Part shown: piece after piece, positions 52,160-61,420 of the stretch
Layout: each line of letters starts with the position of its first letter
Numbering within the stretch: position 1 is the stretch's first letter
Source: Bacillota bacterium
Lineage (GTDB): Bacteria > Bacillota_A > Clostridia > Lachnospirales > Lachnospiraceae
NCBI GenBank assembly: GCA_023407175.1
Contig: JAEYMU010000053.1
Span: 62,001 to 126,000 of the forward strand
Length of the DNA stretch: 64,000 bases
Reading direction: 5' to 3'
Notes under the pieces: generated by a model
The model's database searches: none
Told to the model about the DNA's origin: nothing
The model's input: only the letters and a program-made list of their open reading frames with translations
Program-made: the position numbers and the translations under genes

Positions 52160-55100
52160 TTATACTATGGTAACTGTCATCGATACTATTTTTTTATCTC
52201 TGATATCCGCCGCCGATTTACCGGTGATCATATCACTGTACACCTCAACAGTGTGACCGTTCTTATAAATTAATTTGATCAGAGTCACCGTATAATTACC
52301 GGGATAATAATCTCTTTTTCTCTCAAACTGGTATATTACCTCAATGTCTCCCAAAAAGGTCGCCTTGACTGTGTTATCCTCCCGGATTAAGTATTTGGGC
52401 ATGGCCGGCGAAAATCTTAAAGCAAGCTTTCCGTTTTTGACAAAAAAGGGCGCTCCGCCAAACATTATGAGCTTCCATATGTTGATAAATTCCACTGTGG
52501 ACCCGCTCAGCCTTGCCACAAAGCCCTTTCCATGAATTCTTTCGTTGGGATTTTTACTGCTTGCAAGAAAGGAGGAATTCTCCAGTATGCTTCTTCCGTA
52601 TTTTCTGTAATCCAAAAAGGGAATAGCCGCTTTATGAAAATCCGTAAAAAATTCTTCATATAATCCCGATTTCAAGATTTCAAGCAAATATTTGTATTCC
52701 ATATGGAGCCATATGGACTCGTTCTCAAGCCAACCCGGGGTAAATGCCCTGGCCCTTCCTATTTCATATGAGGTATTCTCCAGGGATTCATTTAATTTAT
52801 ACATCGAAAGTACCTGGTCATACAAGTCACTGTTTTTAATATTTTGGTATAATTTCTTTTTTTCCGGCAGACCATCATAGAGCTTCAGATAGCGAACCGG
52901 TCCCTCCAGAAAATGAGGCAGAGCCTCGGCTCTCATATGCACCGGGAATATACCCTCTTCTCTTTTCTCATACTCGGTAACCTCATACACAAAATAGGTG
53001 GGACAGATTGTTCCTCCGTAGGCACGGGCCTTTTCAATGCCATGAAATACCGTTTCACGAAGGCCCTCAAGCCAGTGAAGCAGCGTATCGCTGTCATAGG
53101 TCATTTTATCCCCGGAGATTCCTTCATAGGTCGATTCTCTATACTCTTCCTTTGCGTCGTTGATCCGGTTCCAGAAGTCCATCAGCTCCTGATCCGATAA
53201 AATGTGTTCTTTCTCTTCCCGGTCAATTTCCGCAAGCTTTTCAGTCAACATTCCCAATTCCTTCGTAATGCTGACCTTCATTGAATATTTTTTAAGCACG
53301 CCCACCGTATAATTAAGCACTCTGCCCAGCTCACAGGCTTCCGCCATGGAGGAGCCAAGCATTCCCGGCAGGCCGTTTAAAGCATCATTCCAGCCGGACT
53401 TTCCGCCCTCCATCTCAATACCCATACCGTAAGCATCCAGCGCCGCGTATTTGACCGTACAAAGCAGAAGGAGCTTTTCCAGCAGGGTTACCTTATGAAC
53501 AGCTCCCTTTCCGAAGCCGCCATAAAGGAACTTCTCCCCAGGCTCTCTTTTGCTTTCCTGATTAAGGGCATGGTATTGGCGTATTCCCTCCTTTGTCTCC
53601 TCATATCGTTTGCAGCGCTTATTTATATTAACCCGGGAAAGAAAGTAGGTATAATCCTCCTCCAGTAATAAATCCCGCTCATACTCCGGATAAATCTCAA
53701 GATAATTCTCAATCAGATCCAAAAGGTAGGTCCAGTGGTCGCTCCAATAGCCTTCGCCAAAGCTTCCGTTAACCACTTCCTGGGAAAAATCAATAATATG
53801 GATAAAAATACGGGTCTTCTTTTCTTCCTCCTCGATTAATCCATCCAGCTTCTGGTACAGAGCTCCGGGAGTATAGGGTTCCTTTACAAAATCACACAGA
53901 GCAATTCGGACCTCCTCCGGCAGGTCCTTTAATATGGCCTCGGCTACCTCTGATTTCATATAATATGTAATTTTCTCAATAATCAGAGGATTATATCCGT
54001 CCAGCTGAAGTAAGCCGAAAAAGCTCTTAATATTAGCCCTTTCCACAAAGGGGGTAAAAAAATTATCGCAGCGCCTGTTCTGGATAACATCCCGGAAATT
54101 GCCGTTACCCTGGGAATAAAATTCGGGCAGTATGGAGAAATAATTATAATCCCGCTCCAGATCCCCATGCTTTCTGGAATAGAGATAGAAAACCTTATTG
54201 CTGCCAAGTTGCATCGGATATCCGCCTCGAAGAACATTATCAAAATAGGAATAACGGCAGTAAGCATCAAAGTTTGTGTCCGCCGTCTCTGTTTCAATGA
54301 CACTGCAGATCCCTTCGGCAAGAATTTGTGCCTCTTCTCTTTTCTGCTCAAAATAGCTTCCATCCCTTGGCTTTTCAAAAAATTCCTTCAAAAGCTCCCG
54401 GCTCTCCACCTGGCCAAACAATTCATATATAGTGATTTCCCCGCCGGGGGCCAGTGTTTCTTTCGCCCAATAAAAGCCGCTGGGCAACAGGTTTTTTATG
54501 TTCTGGGTTTTGCCTAAAACCCCCTTGAGTCCTTCCTCCTTAAGAACAACCGCCCTTGTAAGCGAATTGTCATATCCGAATAAAACCTCAGGATCAACAA
54601 TCGGCTGGAGCTGCTCCTTTCCTTCCTGTATGGCGTAGCAGAAATTACCGCCCAGAACCTCCGTTACTTCAGCGGTATCCTCCATGCTGACACGTACTCT
54701 GTAATATGGGATTTTCGTCTCCAAATATTCCACCTGCATCCAGGCCTTCGTCGTCTGCCCCATGGTTTTCATACTCTCCATCCCCACTCCATAGGGTATG
54801 ATGGCAGGCATTCCGTCAACAAGCTCCAGGTCAACCTCTGTATCCGAGGTATTCTTTACCGTCACCTTCCTCATCAGTGCTCCCAGCTTTTCACCCGGCA
54901 GGGTATTGTACACAACTGTGGTGGTAAGCTTCTCCCTGTCATTGATTTCTTCAATGACCAGCTCATTCATTTTGATGGTCATGGAATGCTTCCGGTTCTC
55001 ATCCGCAAAGCTTTCTGAATATTTCCCATCCTTTCTGATAAAGGTACGAAAACCGCAACTCTTTACGTTCTGATAGGACTGATGAGCAGGATAAAACTCC

Positions 55101-55270
55101 ATGATCGCATGGTCCTTGTCACATACCCCGAAGCTTGCAATACATTGGCCGCGATTAACGTAATGACACCAGATCGGAATGCCGTGAGTTCCGGAGATCC
55201 CCGGAAGAAAGCTTGCAAAGGTTGATTTTTTTTCGTAATTTTTTATGACAAATTCTCCTGAATGTCCCAT
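52160..55270 (-). CDS. Large GH94-superfamily phosphorylase, possibly GH161-type beta-glucan phosphorylase
   Basis: A 1036-residue cytoplasmic enzyme of the inverting glycoside phosphorylase superfamily, splitting beta-glucosides with phosphate to give glucose 1-phosphate. It has an N-terminal beta-sandwich (GISGTHGIPIWCHYVNRGQC, FYPAHQSYQNVKSCGFRTF) and an alpha/alpha-barrel with GEGYWSDHWTYLLDLIENYL near 500 and EGGKSGWNDALNGLPGMLGS near 620, the latter holding the probable general acid Asp. Cellobiose phosphorylases are about 800 residues; the extra length and the YWSDHWTY/GWNDALNG pattern resemble, from memory, beta-1,3-glucan phosphorylases of GH161. Exact family and linkage need a profile search. 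Confidence 0.8.
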   Translation of the reverse strand: MGHSGEFVIKNYEKKSTFASFLPGISGTHGIPIWCHYVNRGQCIASFGVCDKDHAIMEFYPAHQSYQNVKSCGFRTFIRKDGKYSESFADENRKHSMTIKMNELVIEEINDREKLTTTVVYNTLPGEKLGALMRKVTVKNTSDTEVDLELVDGMPAIIPYGVGMESMKTMGQTTKAWMQVEYLETKIPYYRVRVSMEDTAEVTEVLGGNFCYAIQEGKEQLQPIVDPEVLFGYDNSLTRAVVLKEEGLKGVLGKTQNIKNLLPSGFYWAKETLAPGGEITIYELFGQVESRELLKEFFEKPRDGSYFEQKREEAQILAEGICSVIETETADTNFDAYCRYSYFDNVLRGGYPMQLGSNKVFYLYSRKHGDLERDYNYFSILPEFYSQGNGNFRDVIQNRRCDNFFTPFVERANIKSFFGLLQLDGYNPLIIEKITYYMKSEVAEAILKDLPEEVRIALCDFVKEPYTPGALYQKLDGLIEEEEKKTRIFIHIIDFSQEVVNGSFGEGYWSDHWTYLLDLIENYLEIYPEYERDLLLEEDYTYFLSRVNINKRCKRYEETKEGIRQYHALNQESKREPGEKFLYGGFGKGAVHKVTLLEKLLLLCTVKYAALDAYGMGIEMEGGKSGWNDALNGLPGMLGSSMAEACELGRVLNYTVGVLKKYSMKVSITKELGMLTEKLAEIDREEKEHILSDQELMDFWNRINDAKEEYRESTYEGISGDKMTYDSDTLLHWLEGLRETVFHGIEKARAYGGTICPTYFVYEVTEYEKREEGIFPVHMRAEALPHFLEGPVRYLKLYDGLPEKKKLYQNIKNSDLYDQVLSMYKLNESLENTSYEIGRARAFTPGWLENESIWLHMEYKYLLEILKSGLYEEFFTDFHKAAIPFLDYRKYGRSILENSSFLASSKNPNERIHGKGFVARLSGSTVEFINIWKLIMFGGAPFFVKNGKLALRFSPAMPKYLIREDNTVKATFLGDIEVIYQFERKRDYYPGNYTVTLIKLIYKNGHTVEVYSDMITGKSAADIRDKKIVSMTVTIV

Positions 55271-55290
55271 CCTTGTAGTCTCCCCTTTAA

Positions 55291-57984
55291 TTATTTTAAA
55301 TCGACTTTGATACAGTGCTCCTTGGAATCAGATAAATCCTCCAGCAAACCGGACGGTATTCTTAAGCTTTGTCCTCTTGCCTCAATCCTGATACCATTTA
55401 AGTCACAGGAACCGATCTGATATTCCCCATAGGATTTTTCCATCTGGTTGCGATAGATAATCCGTAATTTCTTACCCCGGAAATTAAGATTTACCCCTGC
55501 CTCATGGTACCGGTCAAACTGTCCGGAAAGGAGCTTCGGCTCCAGCAGCAGATCCCCGTATTCCCCTCTGATTCCGAACATCTGGGTAATAACCGTAAGC
55601 AGATACCAGCTGGCAGCCCCGGTAAGATAATGGTACATACCTCTTCCCTTGGGGTTAAAATACTCGGGAATTCCGGGATAAATCCTGCTTTTCTCAAAAT
55701 TCAGGGATTGATCCGCCAAAGCCTTCAAGGCCTTATAGCCCTCTTTGGCATAGCCCCTTTGATACAGGGCATTGGCATACATGACGGCCATGTGGGAGAA
55801 AACAGCCCCATTCTCCTTATGTCCATAGGCAAAGCCGAACATTCTTCCAAGGTCCGTTTTTAATTCTCCAAAATCCGTATTCAGACGGTAGCCTCCGATG
55901 TCCTGCCGGTACAGGTAGAAATCAGCACTTTTTGCAATCTCGGCCACCTGTTCGTCAGTCGCCGTCCCTGCCATTACCGCAAACACCTGTCCGGTCAGCA
56001 TCATACGGATACCGGACTCAAACTGCCCCTCGACACGCCTTCCGTTATTATCATAATATCCGTTATACCAGCCATGGCCCAGATGGTCCGTAATCCATTC
56101 CTGCTCCCTGATCGTCCCTGTCATAGCATCAGCTATATTTCTTAAAATTTTTGCAGCAGACGAAATACTGACGGAGACCTTTTCTCCGCTTACCTCATGA
56201 AAGCAGCTGCTGCAGTAATTCTTAAGGCGCTCCGATTTTTCCAAAGCAGAAATCTTGAAATCCCCGGTCTCTGTCAGGAAAAGCTCAATTTCCCTGGCTA
56301 ATCGGATGTCATTTTTTCCTGTTACCCCTCCATACTCCTTTAGTACAGCGGCAAGCTCCCTTAAGTTTCCGGCATATGCATTGGTAAATGCAACGCTTTC
56401 CCCCCGCTCCGGGGCCATATCCAGGGCATCGTTCCAGTCCGCTCCCCGCAGCCGGATGATATTATGCTCCCCAACCTCGTAACAGGCCGTAAGATTTTGT
56501 ATCAGAAGATGCTCCAGAACAGTGCCGTAATATACATCTCCCTTGCTGTCCCTTAAAAGAGTATCCCCGGAGGGTATCTCATCCCTCTGAGTCCCTCTCA
56601 TGACCTGGGCGTCCTTAAAATATATAGTCTCCTCCTCCAGTATCCCAAGATCCCCGGTCTGATTCAGATACAGCTTCAGTGTAAGGAAGGGCCATACTCC
56701 ATGATCCATCCACACTCTTGTAATATGATTCCGGTCCGAGGTAAACTCTCCCGGCCTGCTTCCAATAATGGTAGCGTTCGTTCCGTCAATTCTGACTCCC
56801 GCGAAATTATCCAGCAGAAGCTGGCGGGTTCCCGACGGATTTAATATGAGCAGCGCAAGGCAGTCCTGCCACAGATCACGCCAGCCCCGTCCCCCCTTGC
56901 CATAATCATGGTGGGGCAGAAAGGAGCAGCCGAAAATCCTGCGAAGCGTGGGCTGAAAGCCGATCCACTGCATCAGGCGGTCAAATTCCGGACTTGATGT
57001 ATGAAAGTCCACATCCACATTCCTTCTCCAGTAAGCCTTGACTGCCTCGAGCTCCTTTAACACCATTGATCTTTTTGTATATTGCTCCAGTAAAGCCTCT
57101 ATCTCGCTCTCCTTCCCGCCATAGCCGGTCAGAAGCTGATAACAGACTGATTCCCCCGGCTTAAGGGTGGCTTTTGCAAACCGGATTCCGCCGACTGCCT
57201 CATAGCCTTCACAATGATATCCGGCCTTTACCCCCTCCCTGTTTTCTATAACACAGAGGGGAGCTTCATAATTACCTCCCTCTCCGAGAAACTCCTCTGC
57301 CACCGGGATAAATTCCAGGGGCTTTACTCCCTCTCCCATGGCGCCGGCTGCAAAATAGGTGAGCTGATTGATATGATGTCCCCTTTCATCAAAGCATAGG
57401 GTGGGTGTAACTAAAACTGCGTAATCCGTTGTCCGGATTCTATGCAGGAGTGACGTCACATGTCTGTGATCCCGCAGGTTATCGGCACTCCTTCCATAGA
57501 TGGGAAGGGCCGCAGTAGGAGTGAAGGTTACCTCCTCCTGTCCTGTATTTGCAATTGTTATCAGCATGATTTCCGCATTTTCCATAACAGGAATAAAGGT
57601 GGTCACCGATGCCTCCAGCTGATATCTTAACGAGGAGCGCTTCAACTCATGCCACATAAATCCTGCCCTTATCTCACTGGCGTCCTGATCATTTGTAAAT
57701 TTCTCCGCCATCTGCCGGGCGGAGGCTCCGGTTACGGACCAACTGCCCTTTCCCTCAATGTGACACCAGAAGTTTCTTGTTGCCTTATTGTTATGAAGAT
57801 TTTCCGCCGACACAGGTTCTGATACAAAGCTGTTTTGATCTCCCTTGCTGTCGCCTCCCAGATTTGGCGTCAAGCAGCTTTTTAAGCCCTTATTTCCTGC
57901 CAGCGGAAAATAGAGATAATTATAATTTTCCGGATTCTTAATCGTAAAGGTACCTTTTTCGTCAATAAACGCATATCCCTCCAA
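55291..57984 (-). CDS. GH94 family phosphorylase (laminaribiose- or oligoglucan-type candidate)
   Basis: Inverting glycoside phosphorylase of about 897 residues. The N-terminal beta-sandwich (FIDEKGTFTIKNPENYNYLY, IEGKGSWSV), the linker helix region and the catalytic barrel are typical: FLPHHDYGKGGRGWRDLWQD near 370, IRLRGADWNDALDMAPERG near 530 with the general-acid Asp, and GHGWYNGYYDNNGRRVEG. Length and pattern resemble laminaribiose phosphorylases more than cellobiose phosphorylases, but this is by memory. No ATG suits; TTG at 57984 has AAGGAGGGG 6-8 nt upstream and gives MEGYAFIDEKG. An upstream TTG at 58032 lacks any binding site and would read into a fold-back element. Confidence 0.85.
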   Translation of the reverse strand: MEGYAFIDEKGTFTIKNPENYNYLYFPLAGNKGLKSCLTPNLGGDSKGDQNSFVSEPVSAENLHNNKATRNFWCHIEGKGSWSVTGASARQMAEKFTNDQDASEIRAGFMWHELKRSSLRYQLEASVTTFIPVMENAEIMLITIANTGQEEVTFTPTAALPIYGRSADNLRDHRHVTSLLHRIRTTDYAVLVTPTLCFDERGHHINQLTYFAAGAMGEGVKPLEFIPVAEEFLGEGGNYEAPLCVIENREGVKAGYHCEGYEAVGGIRFAKATLKPGESVCYQLLTGYGGKESEIEALLEQYTKRSMVLKELEAVKAYWRRNVDVDFHTSSPEFDRLMQWIGFQPTLRRIFGCSFLPHHDYGKGGRGWRDLWQDCLALLILNPSGTRQLLLDNFAGVRIDGTNATIIGSRPGEFTSDRNHITRVWMDHGVWPFLTLKLYLNQTGDLGILEEETIYFKDAQVMRGTQRDEIPSGDTLLRDSKGDVYYGTVLEHLLIQNLTACYEVGEHNIIRLRGADWNDALDMAPERGESVAFTNAYAGNLRELAAVLKEYGGVTGKNDIRLAREIELFLTETGDFKISALEKSERLKNYCSSCFHEVSGEKVSVSISSAAKILRNIADAMTGTIREQEWITDHLGHGWYNGYYDNNGRRVEGQFESGIRMMLTGQVFAVMAGTATDEQVAEIAKSADFYLYRQDIGGYRLNTDFGELKTDLGRMFGFAYGHKENGAVFSHMAVMYANALYQRGYAKEGYKALKALADQSLNFEKSRIYPGIPEYFNPKGRGMYHYLTGAASWYLLTVITQMFGIRGEYGDLLLEPKLLSGQFDRYHEAGVNLNFRGKKLRIIYRNQMEKSYGEYQIGSCDLNGIRIEARGQSLRIPSGLLEDLSDSKEHCIKVDLK

Positions 57985-58000
57985 AGGCTCTCCCCTCCTT

Positions 58001-58168
58001 GCTGTGAATTTATTTGGGTAATTGCGAAACAATATAATCTACTGAATTTTTCGAACAACAGATACAAATTTCTCCGCTCCAACGCTCCTTCCGCTCCGAA
58101 ATTGTATCTGTTGTTCGAAAAAATATTAACTCTTACTGGTTTCCCAATTACCTGCTGTGAATTTATTT
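58001..58168. repeat. Palindromic element bounded by 15-bp direct repeats (MITE-like)
   Basis: GCTGTGAATTTATTT occurs at 58001-58015 and again at 58154-58168. Between the copies lie outer inverted repeats (GGTAATTGCGAAAC and the complement of GTTTCCCAATTACC, 13 of 14) and an inner 21-bp perfect stem (TTTTTCGAACAACAGATACA... pairing with TTGTATCTGTTGTTCGAAAA...) around a CTCCGCTCC-rich loop. It lies between the beta-helix gene and the GH94 gene, touching the end of the former. It may be an inserted element or a terminator-like structure reducing phosphorylase expression. Confidence 0.75.
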
Positions 58169-59995
58169 TATAATTCCGTTCTGATATTCCCGGATGATTT
58201 GGCGTTCACCTCCGGTCAGGCAGGCTTCCCCGTCTTCATTGATGATGTGGGAAATACCGGGGTTGCCGGTTATCATGATCGCACAGATATTGTGTATTTT
58301 TATACCCTCTGTTTCGGGCACCTCCATTGCACTTTCTTCATTTACCACCGCATCCCTGTGATAGGAGTAAATACCGATGCCCCAGGCTTCAAAATTCTTA
58401 ACTTCATCCCCTACCTTAAAGGAGGCATAACCGTCCACCGTCCCGCCGCTGCTCTTCCAGCTTTCCTGGTTCGGCACATCATAGGGAAGCTCGCTCTGAT
58501 ACATGATGTTAATCCCGTTATCGCCGTTCCATATGGTCTGATACTCCTGAAAATGCTCCACCATCAGGGCATACATGATTACATGATCTCCGTTGATTAT
58601 GATTCCGTTTCTGGCGGTATTAAGCTCCCAGCCCACGTTATCCCCGTGGTCCGCCCGCCATACCCAGAAGTTATCACCGATGACATTGCCGCTGTTAATG
58701 ACCACACAGTTATCTGTCTTTGCCGCATATTCGGCGGTGGTTCCTCCTACCCGGAAGAACAGATCGCTTAGCGAGATATAGCCATCACCTCTTTGTGCCT
58801 CCAGCTTCTCATCCCCAACTACCAGGAGGCTGTCCGATTCTTTCTCTCCTGCATCGAACAGTACTCCGGAAATATTCAGCCCGTCCACATCCGCGGTTAT
58901 CATACACGCATTCCCCTCCAGGGGAACAAGAGTCGCCAGTCCCATACCCAGCACGATGGTATCCGGCTTCGTAACCTCGATTGCATCTGTAAGCTTATAG
59001 ATTCCGGGGGTTAAAATCAGATTCTTCCCCTTTGCCAGTTCAGCATTGATGGTATCTGCCGTATCTTCTCCGGCCTTGGCAATATAAAACCGGTCCAGGG
59101 ATATAAATTCTCCCTCAGAACCGTTTTTCCACGAGGTACCGGTTGCATTCTCTCTATAAGCCGGAACATATACTCCAAAGCCCTCCGTTTTATCGTAGAC
59201 AAGAAAGGGCTTTTCCTGAATCTTCGGCGTAGCTTCGACTGTTGTATAGGCATATACCGGCCAGGTTCCCTCCGGTGCGGCTCCCTCCTCCAGTCCGGCA
59301 AATACCAGATTCCAATTGTCACCCAGCCAGGCCTTCCAATTATCATTTCTTGAGAGCCACTGCTGCTGGGAGCCGGAATCCGTCATAAGCTCGATATTGG
59401 AATCAGCCAGAAAGCCTCCGCTGCACCAGCCATAATCATCATGCAGATAAAGAGCTCCGTCCACCTGGACCCTGCGCATAAAGGTGGCCTGTGACACTGC
59501 CCACATCGTATTGCTGCCTATTTCAATATTTTCAACTCCCCGCCAGAAATTACAGCAGGCGTTATGATTGGTGTCATCACCCAGCCATCTGGCCGTGCAT
59601 TGAAGCGCTTCGATTTTCGTCTCGGTGGGAAGCACGCCTAGCCCTGCCACCTGCATGTAAAAGCCTACATTCACCGCAATGGCCTCATCGTAGGTTCCGG
59701 GCATGAAATAAACCGCATAGCGCTCCGTGCCAAATTGGTTTGCCTCCTGCTTTTCATATATCCCATCCAGCACCTCCTGAACCTTCTTCGGATCATCCTG
59801 GGGAGTAAAAATATATACATGATCGCCAAATAAATCATTATGGTAGGTGTTCGCTGCTTCCTCCCATAATGCCTGACTGTCTTCTCTTCGATTCACTACT
59901 ATAATAACCAACACCACCGATACCAGAATTATCGCTACGATACAGGCAAGTATTATTTTTTTCCTGTTTTTTCTTTTCACTTTGAATATACCCAC
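58163..59995 (-). CDS. Membrane-anchored right-handed beta-helix protein, possible GH55-like glucanase
   Basis: A 610-residue protein with a basic N-terminus and one membrane segment at about 13-34, the rest outside. Repeated short strands with Gly/Asn turns (LYLHDDYGWCSGGFLADSNI, NCVVINSGNVIGDNFWVWRA, NGIIINGDHVIMYALMVEHF) indicate a pectate-lyase-type beta-helix in two halves, as in GH55 exo-beta-1,3-glucanases. SGGFLADSNIELM, GSQQQWLSRN and LVVGD motifs and DKTEGFGVYVPAYRENATG recall large actinobacterial proteins often annotated 'adenylyl cyclase', from memory. It precedes two glucan phosphorylases, so a surface glucanase is plausible. Catalytic residues cannot be assigned. Confidence 0.75.
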   Translation of the reverse strand: MGIFKVKRKNRKKIILACIVAIILVSVVLVIIVVNRREDSQALWEEAANTYHNDLFGDHVYIFTPQDDPKKVQEVLDGIYEKQEANQFGTERYAVYFMPGTYDEAIAVNVGFYMQVAGLGVLPTETKIEALQCTARWLGDDTNHNACCNFWRGVENIEIGSNTMWAVSQATFMRRVQVDGALYLHDDYGWCSGGFLADSNIELMTDSGSQQQWLSRNDNWKAWLGDNWNLVFAGLEEGAAPEGTWPVYAYTTVEATPKIQEKPFLVYDKTEGFGVYVPAYRENATGTSWKNGSEGEFISLDRFYIAKAGEDTADTINAELAKGKNLILTPGIYKLTDAIEVTKPDTIVLGMGLATLVPLEGNACMITADVDGLNISGVLFDAGEKESDSLLVVGDEKLEAQRGDGYISLSDLFFRVGGTTAEYAAKTDNCVVINSGNVIGDNFWVWRADHGDNVGWELNTARNGIIINGDHVIMYALMVEHFQEYQTIWNGDNGINIMYQSELPYDVPNQESWKSSGGTVDGYASFKVGDEVKNFEAWGIGIYSYHRDAVVNEESAMEVPETEGIKIHNICAIMITGNPGISHIINEDGEACLTGGERQIIREYQNGIIK

Positions 59996-60122
59996 CTTTA
60001 ATTTTGTTTTGTCTGTCTGTACTTTTATTATAAAAGGTGTAGAATTATATATAATGATGCTTTTTTTGTTTCTGGTTTTCTTTTTTTATTTTAGGTTGTG
60101 TACATGCCGCCGGGTGCACAGC

Positions 60123-60171
60123 AAAAGGGCTGCCGCATAATGAAGGTAGACCTGTCATCCCGCAGCAGCCC
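60123..60171 (-). terminator. Intrinsic terminator after the mutarotase-fold gene
   Basis: On the minus strand GGGCTGC (60171-60165) pairs with GCAGCCC (60133-60127), with inner partial pairing, then TTTT (60126-60123). It separates the gene at 60194 from the beta-helix gene. The remaining bases to 59996 are T-rich with no gene. Confidence 0.75.
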
Positions 60172-60193
60172 CTGAAAGAGAGGACTATATTTA

Positions 60194-61090
60194 TTATAAG
60201 ATACAATCAAAAAGATACATTCTGCTCCAGGAAGCAGCTTCTCCCGGTCTTAACATAAATTGCCGAAAGACCTCCGGAGAAAGAATATGGTCCACTGCCC
60301 AGAGGGCAATTCTTCCCGGAGAAAAGGCCTCCGCACAGGTGACAGAGGCCCGTGACCTGCGTTCCGACATAATCCAGGTAAATGGTGCCTCCTTCGAAAT
60401 AACGTTCTTCTCAAGATACATCATGGAGGGCTCTGCCAGATACTCCTTTAACGTTATGCCCTCATCCGTACCCCAGAAAGCGGAGGGCTTCCCTTCCGTT
60501 AATATGTTAGCCGCCTTTTCTATTCCGGTTACCTGGGGCATTTTCAATTCATAGTCAGGCCCCAGTGCCATTCCGTCGATACTTAAAAAATTGTGGCAGT
60601 ATTCCTCCCCTGAAATTGTTTTCTCTCCCGTATTTTTAATATATTTTGTTATGGTCAGACGGTTTTCCTTTGCCTCCAGAATTTTTTCCTGCTCCAGGGC
60701 ATACCCCATACAGGGCAGTGCCTGGGTCTTAAATACCACCCTGCTCCCATATTTTCTGTAACTGACCGGAAAGGGCAGGATTTTGTCATATTTTCCGTAA
60801 AAGATATAGTTTTTATCATCGGGCTTACGGATTAATCCCACACCCATTTTAGGAAAATATTCTCCGCGGGAGGCCTCCTGACTGACATCAAAATTGTACT
60901 CACAGCATAATCCCCGGCCTCCGGTAAAGGGATGGAACAGGTTCTTAGGCTCGGAAGCACAAAACCGGATTTTATCATCCAGCACCACCTCATTGATATA
61001 CCCTGCCGGTTCAAAGCGTGAGGATTTTGCCAGCACCTGGGCCGGATCGGCAATTTCAATCATCAGTCGGTCGGTTTTTAATGTCATCAT
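60194..61090 (-). CDS. Galactose-mutarotase-fold protein of unknown function
   Basis: A 298-residue protein, without signal peptide, whose pattern fits the beta-sandwich of aldose 1-epimerase relatives: LMIEIADPAQVL, SRFEPAGYINEVVLDDKIRF, FHPFTGGRGLCCEYNFD, EYFPKMGVGLIRKPD, NRLTITKYIKNTGEKTISG. His and Glu suitable for mutarotation are present (ISGEEYCHNFLSIDG) but unassigned. GGGGAG precedes the ATG. It is a single gene upstream of cluster B and ends in its own terminator. Possibly converts anomers of the liberated sugar; this is inference. Confidence 0.7.
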   Translation of the reverse strand: MMTLKTDRLMIEIADPAQVLAKSSRFEPAGYINEVVLDDKIRFCASEPKNLFHPFTGGRGLCCEYNFDVSQEASRGEYFPKMGVGLIRKPDDKNYIFYGKYDKILPFPVSYRKYGSRVVFKTQALPCMGYALEQEKILEAKENRLTITKYIKNTGEKTISGEEYCHNFLSIDGMALGPDYELKMPQVTGIEKAANILTEGKPSAFWGTDEGITLKEYLAEPSMMYLEKNVISKEAPFTWIMSERRSRASVTCAEAFSPGRIALWAVDHILSPEVFRQFMLRPGEAASWSRMYLFDCIL

Positions 61091-61420
61091 TGTATTTTCT
61101 CCCCTTCTGATTTATTCTGCGAAGTTAATGTGCATTCCTATAGTCCCGGACATCTCAAATTTTCTATTTTAATCATGGCATCGTTATTTCTGATTGTTTG
61201 TAATAATCTCTGTATCCATATTACCTAAAAAATATATATAATACAGGGTACCTTTTTTTAATTAAGTATTTTTTTTATAACCTCCTAAACCAGGAGCTCG
61301 TTTTGTAAGAAATTGATAAAAGGCTGGATATTTTTTCATGTTGTGATATAATAAAAGCGGAATGAGCATATGCAAGCTTGCTTGCAGTATGCGATCTACT
61401 GAACATTGAGGTGATAAAAA
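61091..61420. other. Divergent intergenic region with promoter and leader hairpin
   Basis: 330 AT-rich bases without a gene. An extended -10 element (TGATATAAT) ends at 61352 and serves the small secreted protein. A hairpin GCATATGCAAG/CTTGCAGTATGC (61367-61393, one-base bulge) lies in that leader, followed by GAGGTGAT before the ATG. Sequences toward 61091 are probably the promoter of the mutarotase-fold gene, but no clear hexamers stand out. Confidence 0.55.
61344..61352 (+). promoter_or_regulatory. Extended -10 promoter of the small secreted protein gene
   Basis: TGATATAAT (61344-61352) matches TGnTATAAT exactly; no good -35 at 17 bp, as is common with extended -10 promoters. A leader of about 60 nt includes an imperfect hairpin. 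Confidence 0.5.

Noticed and set aside
57985..58032. Upstream TTG start of the GH94 gene
   Set aside because: No ribosome binding site, sequence lies in the fold-back element, and an internal TTG has AAGGAGGGG at good spacing.
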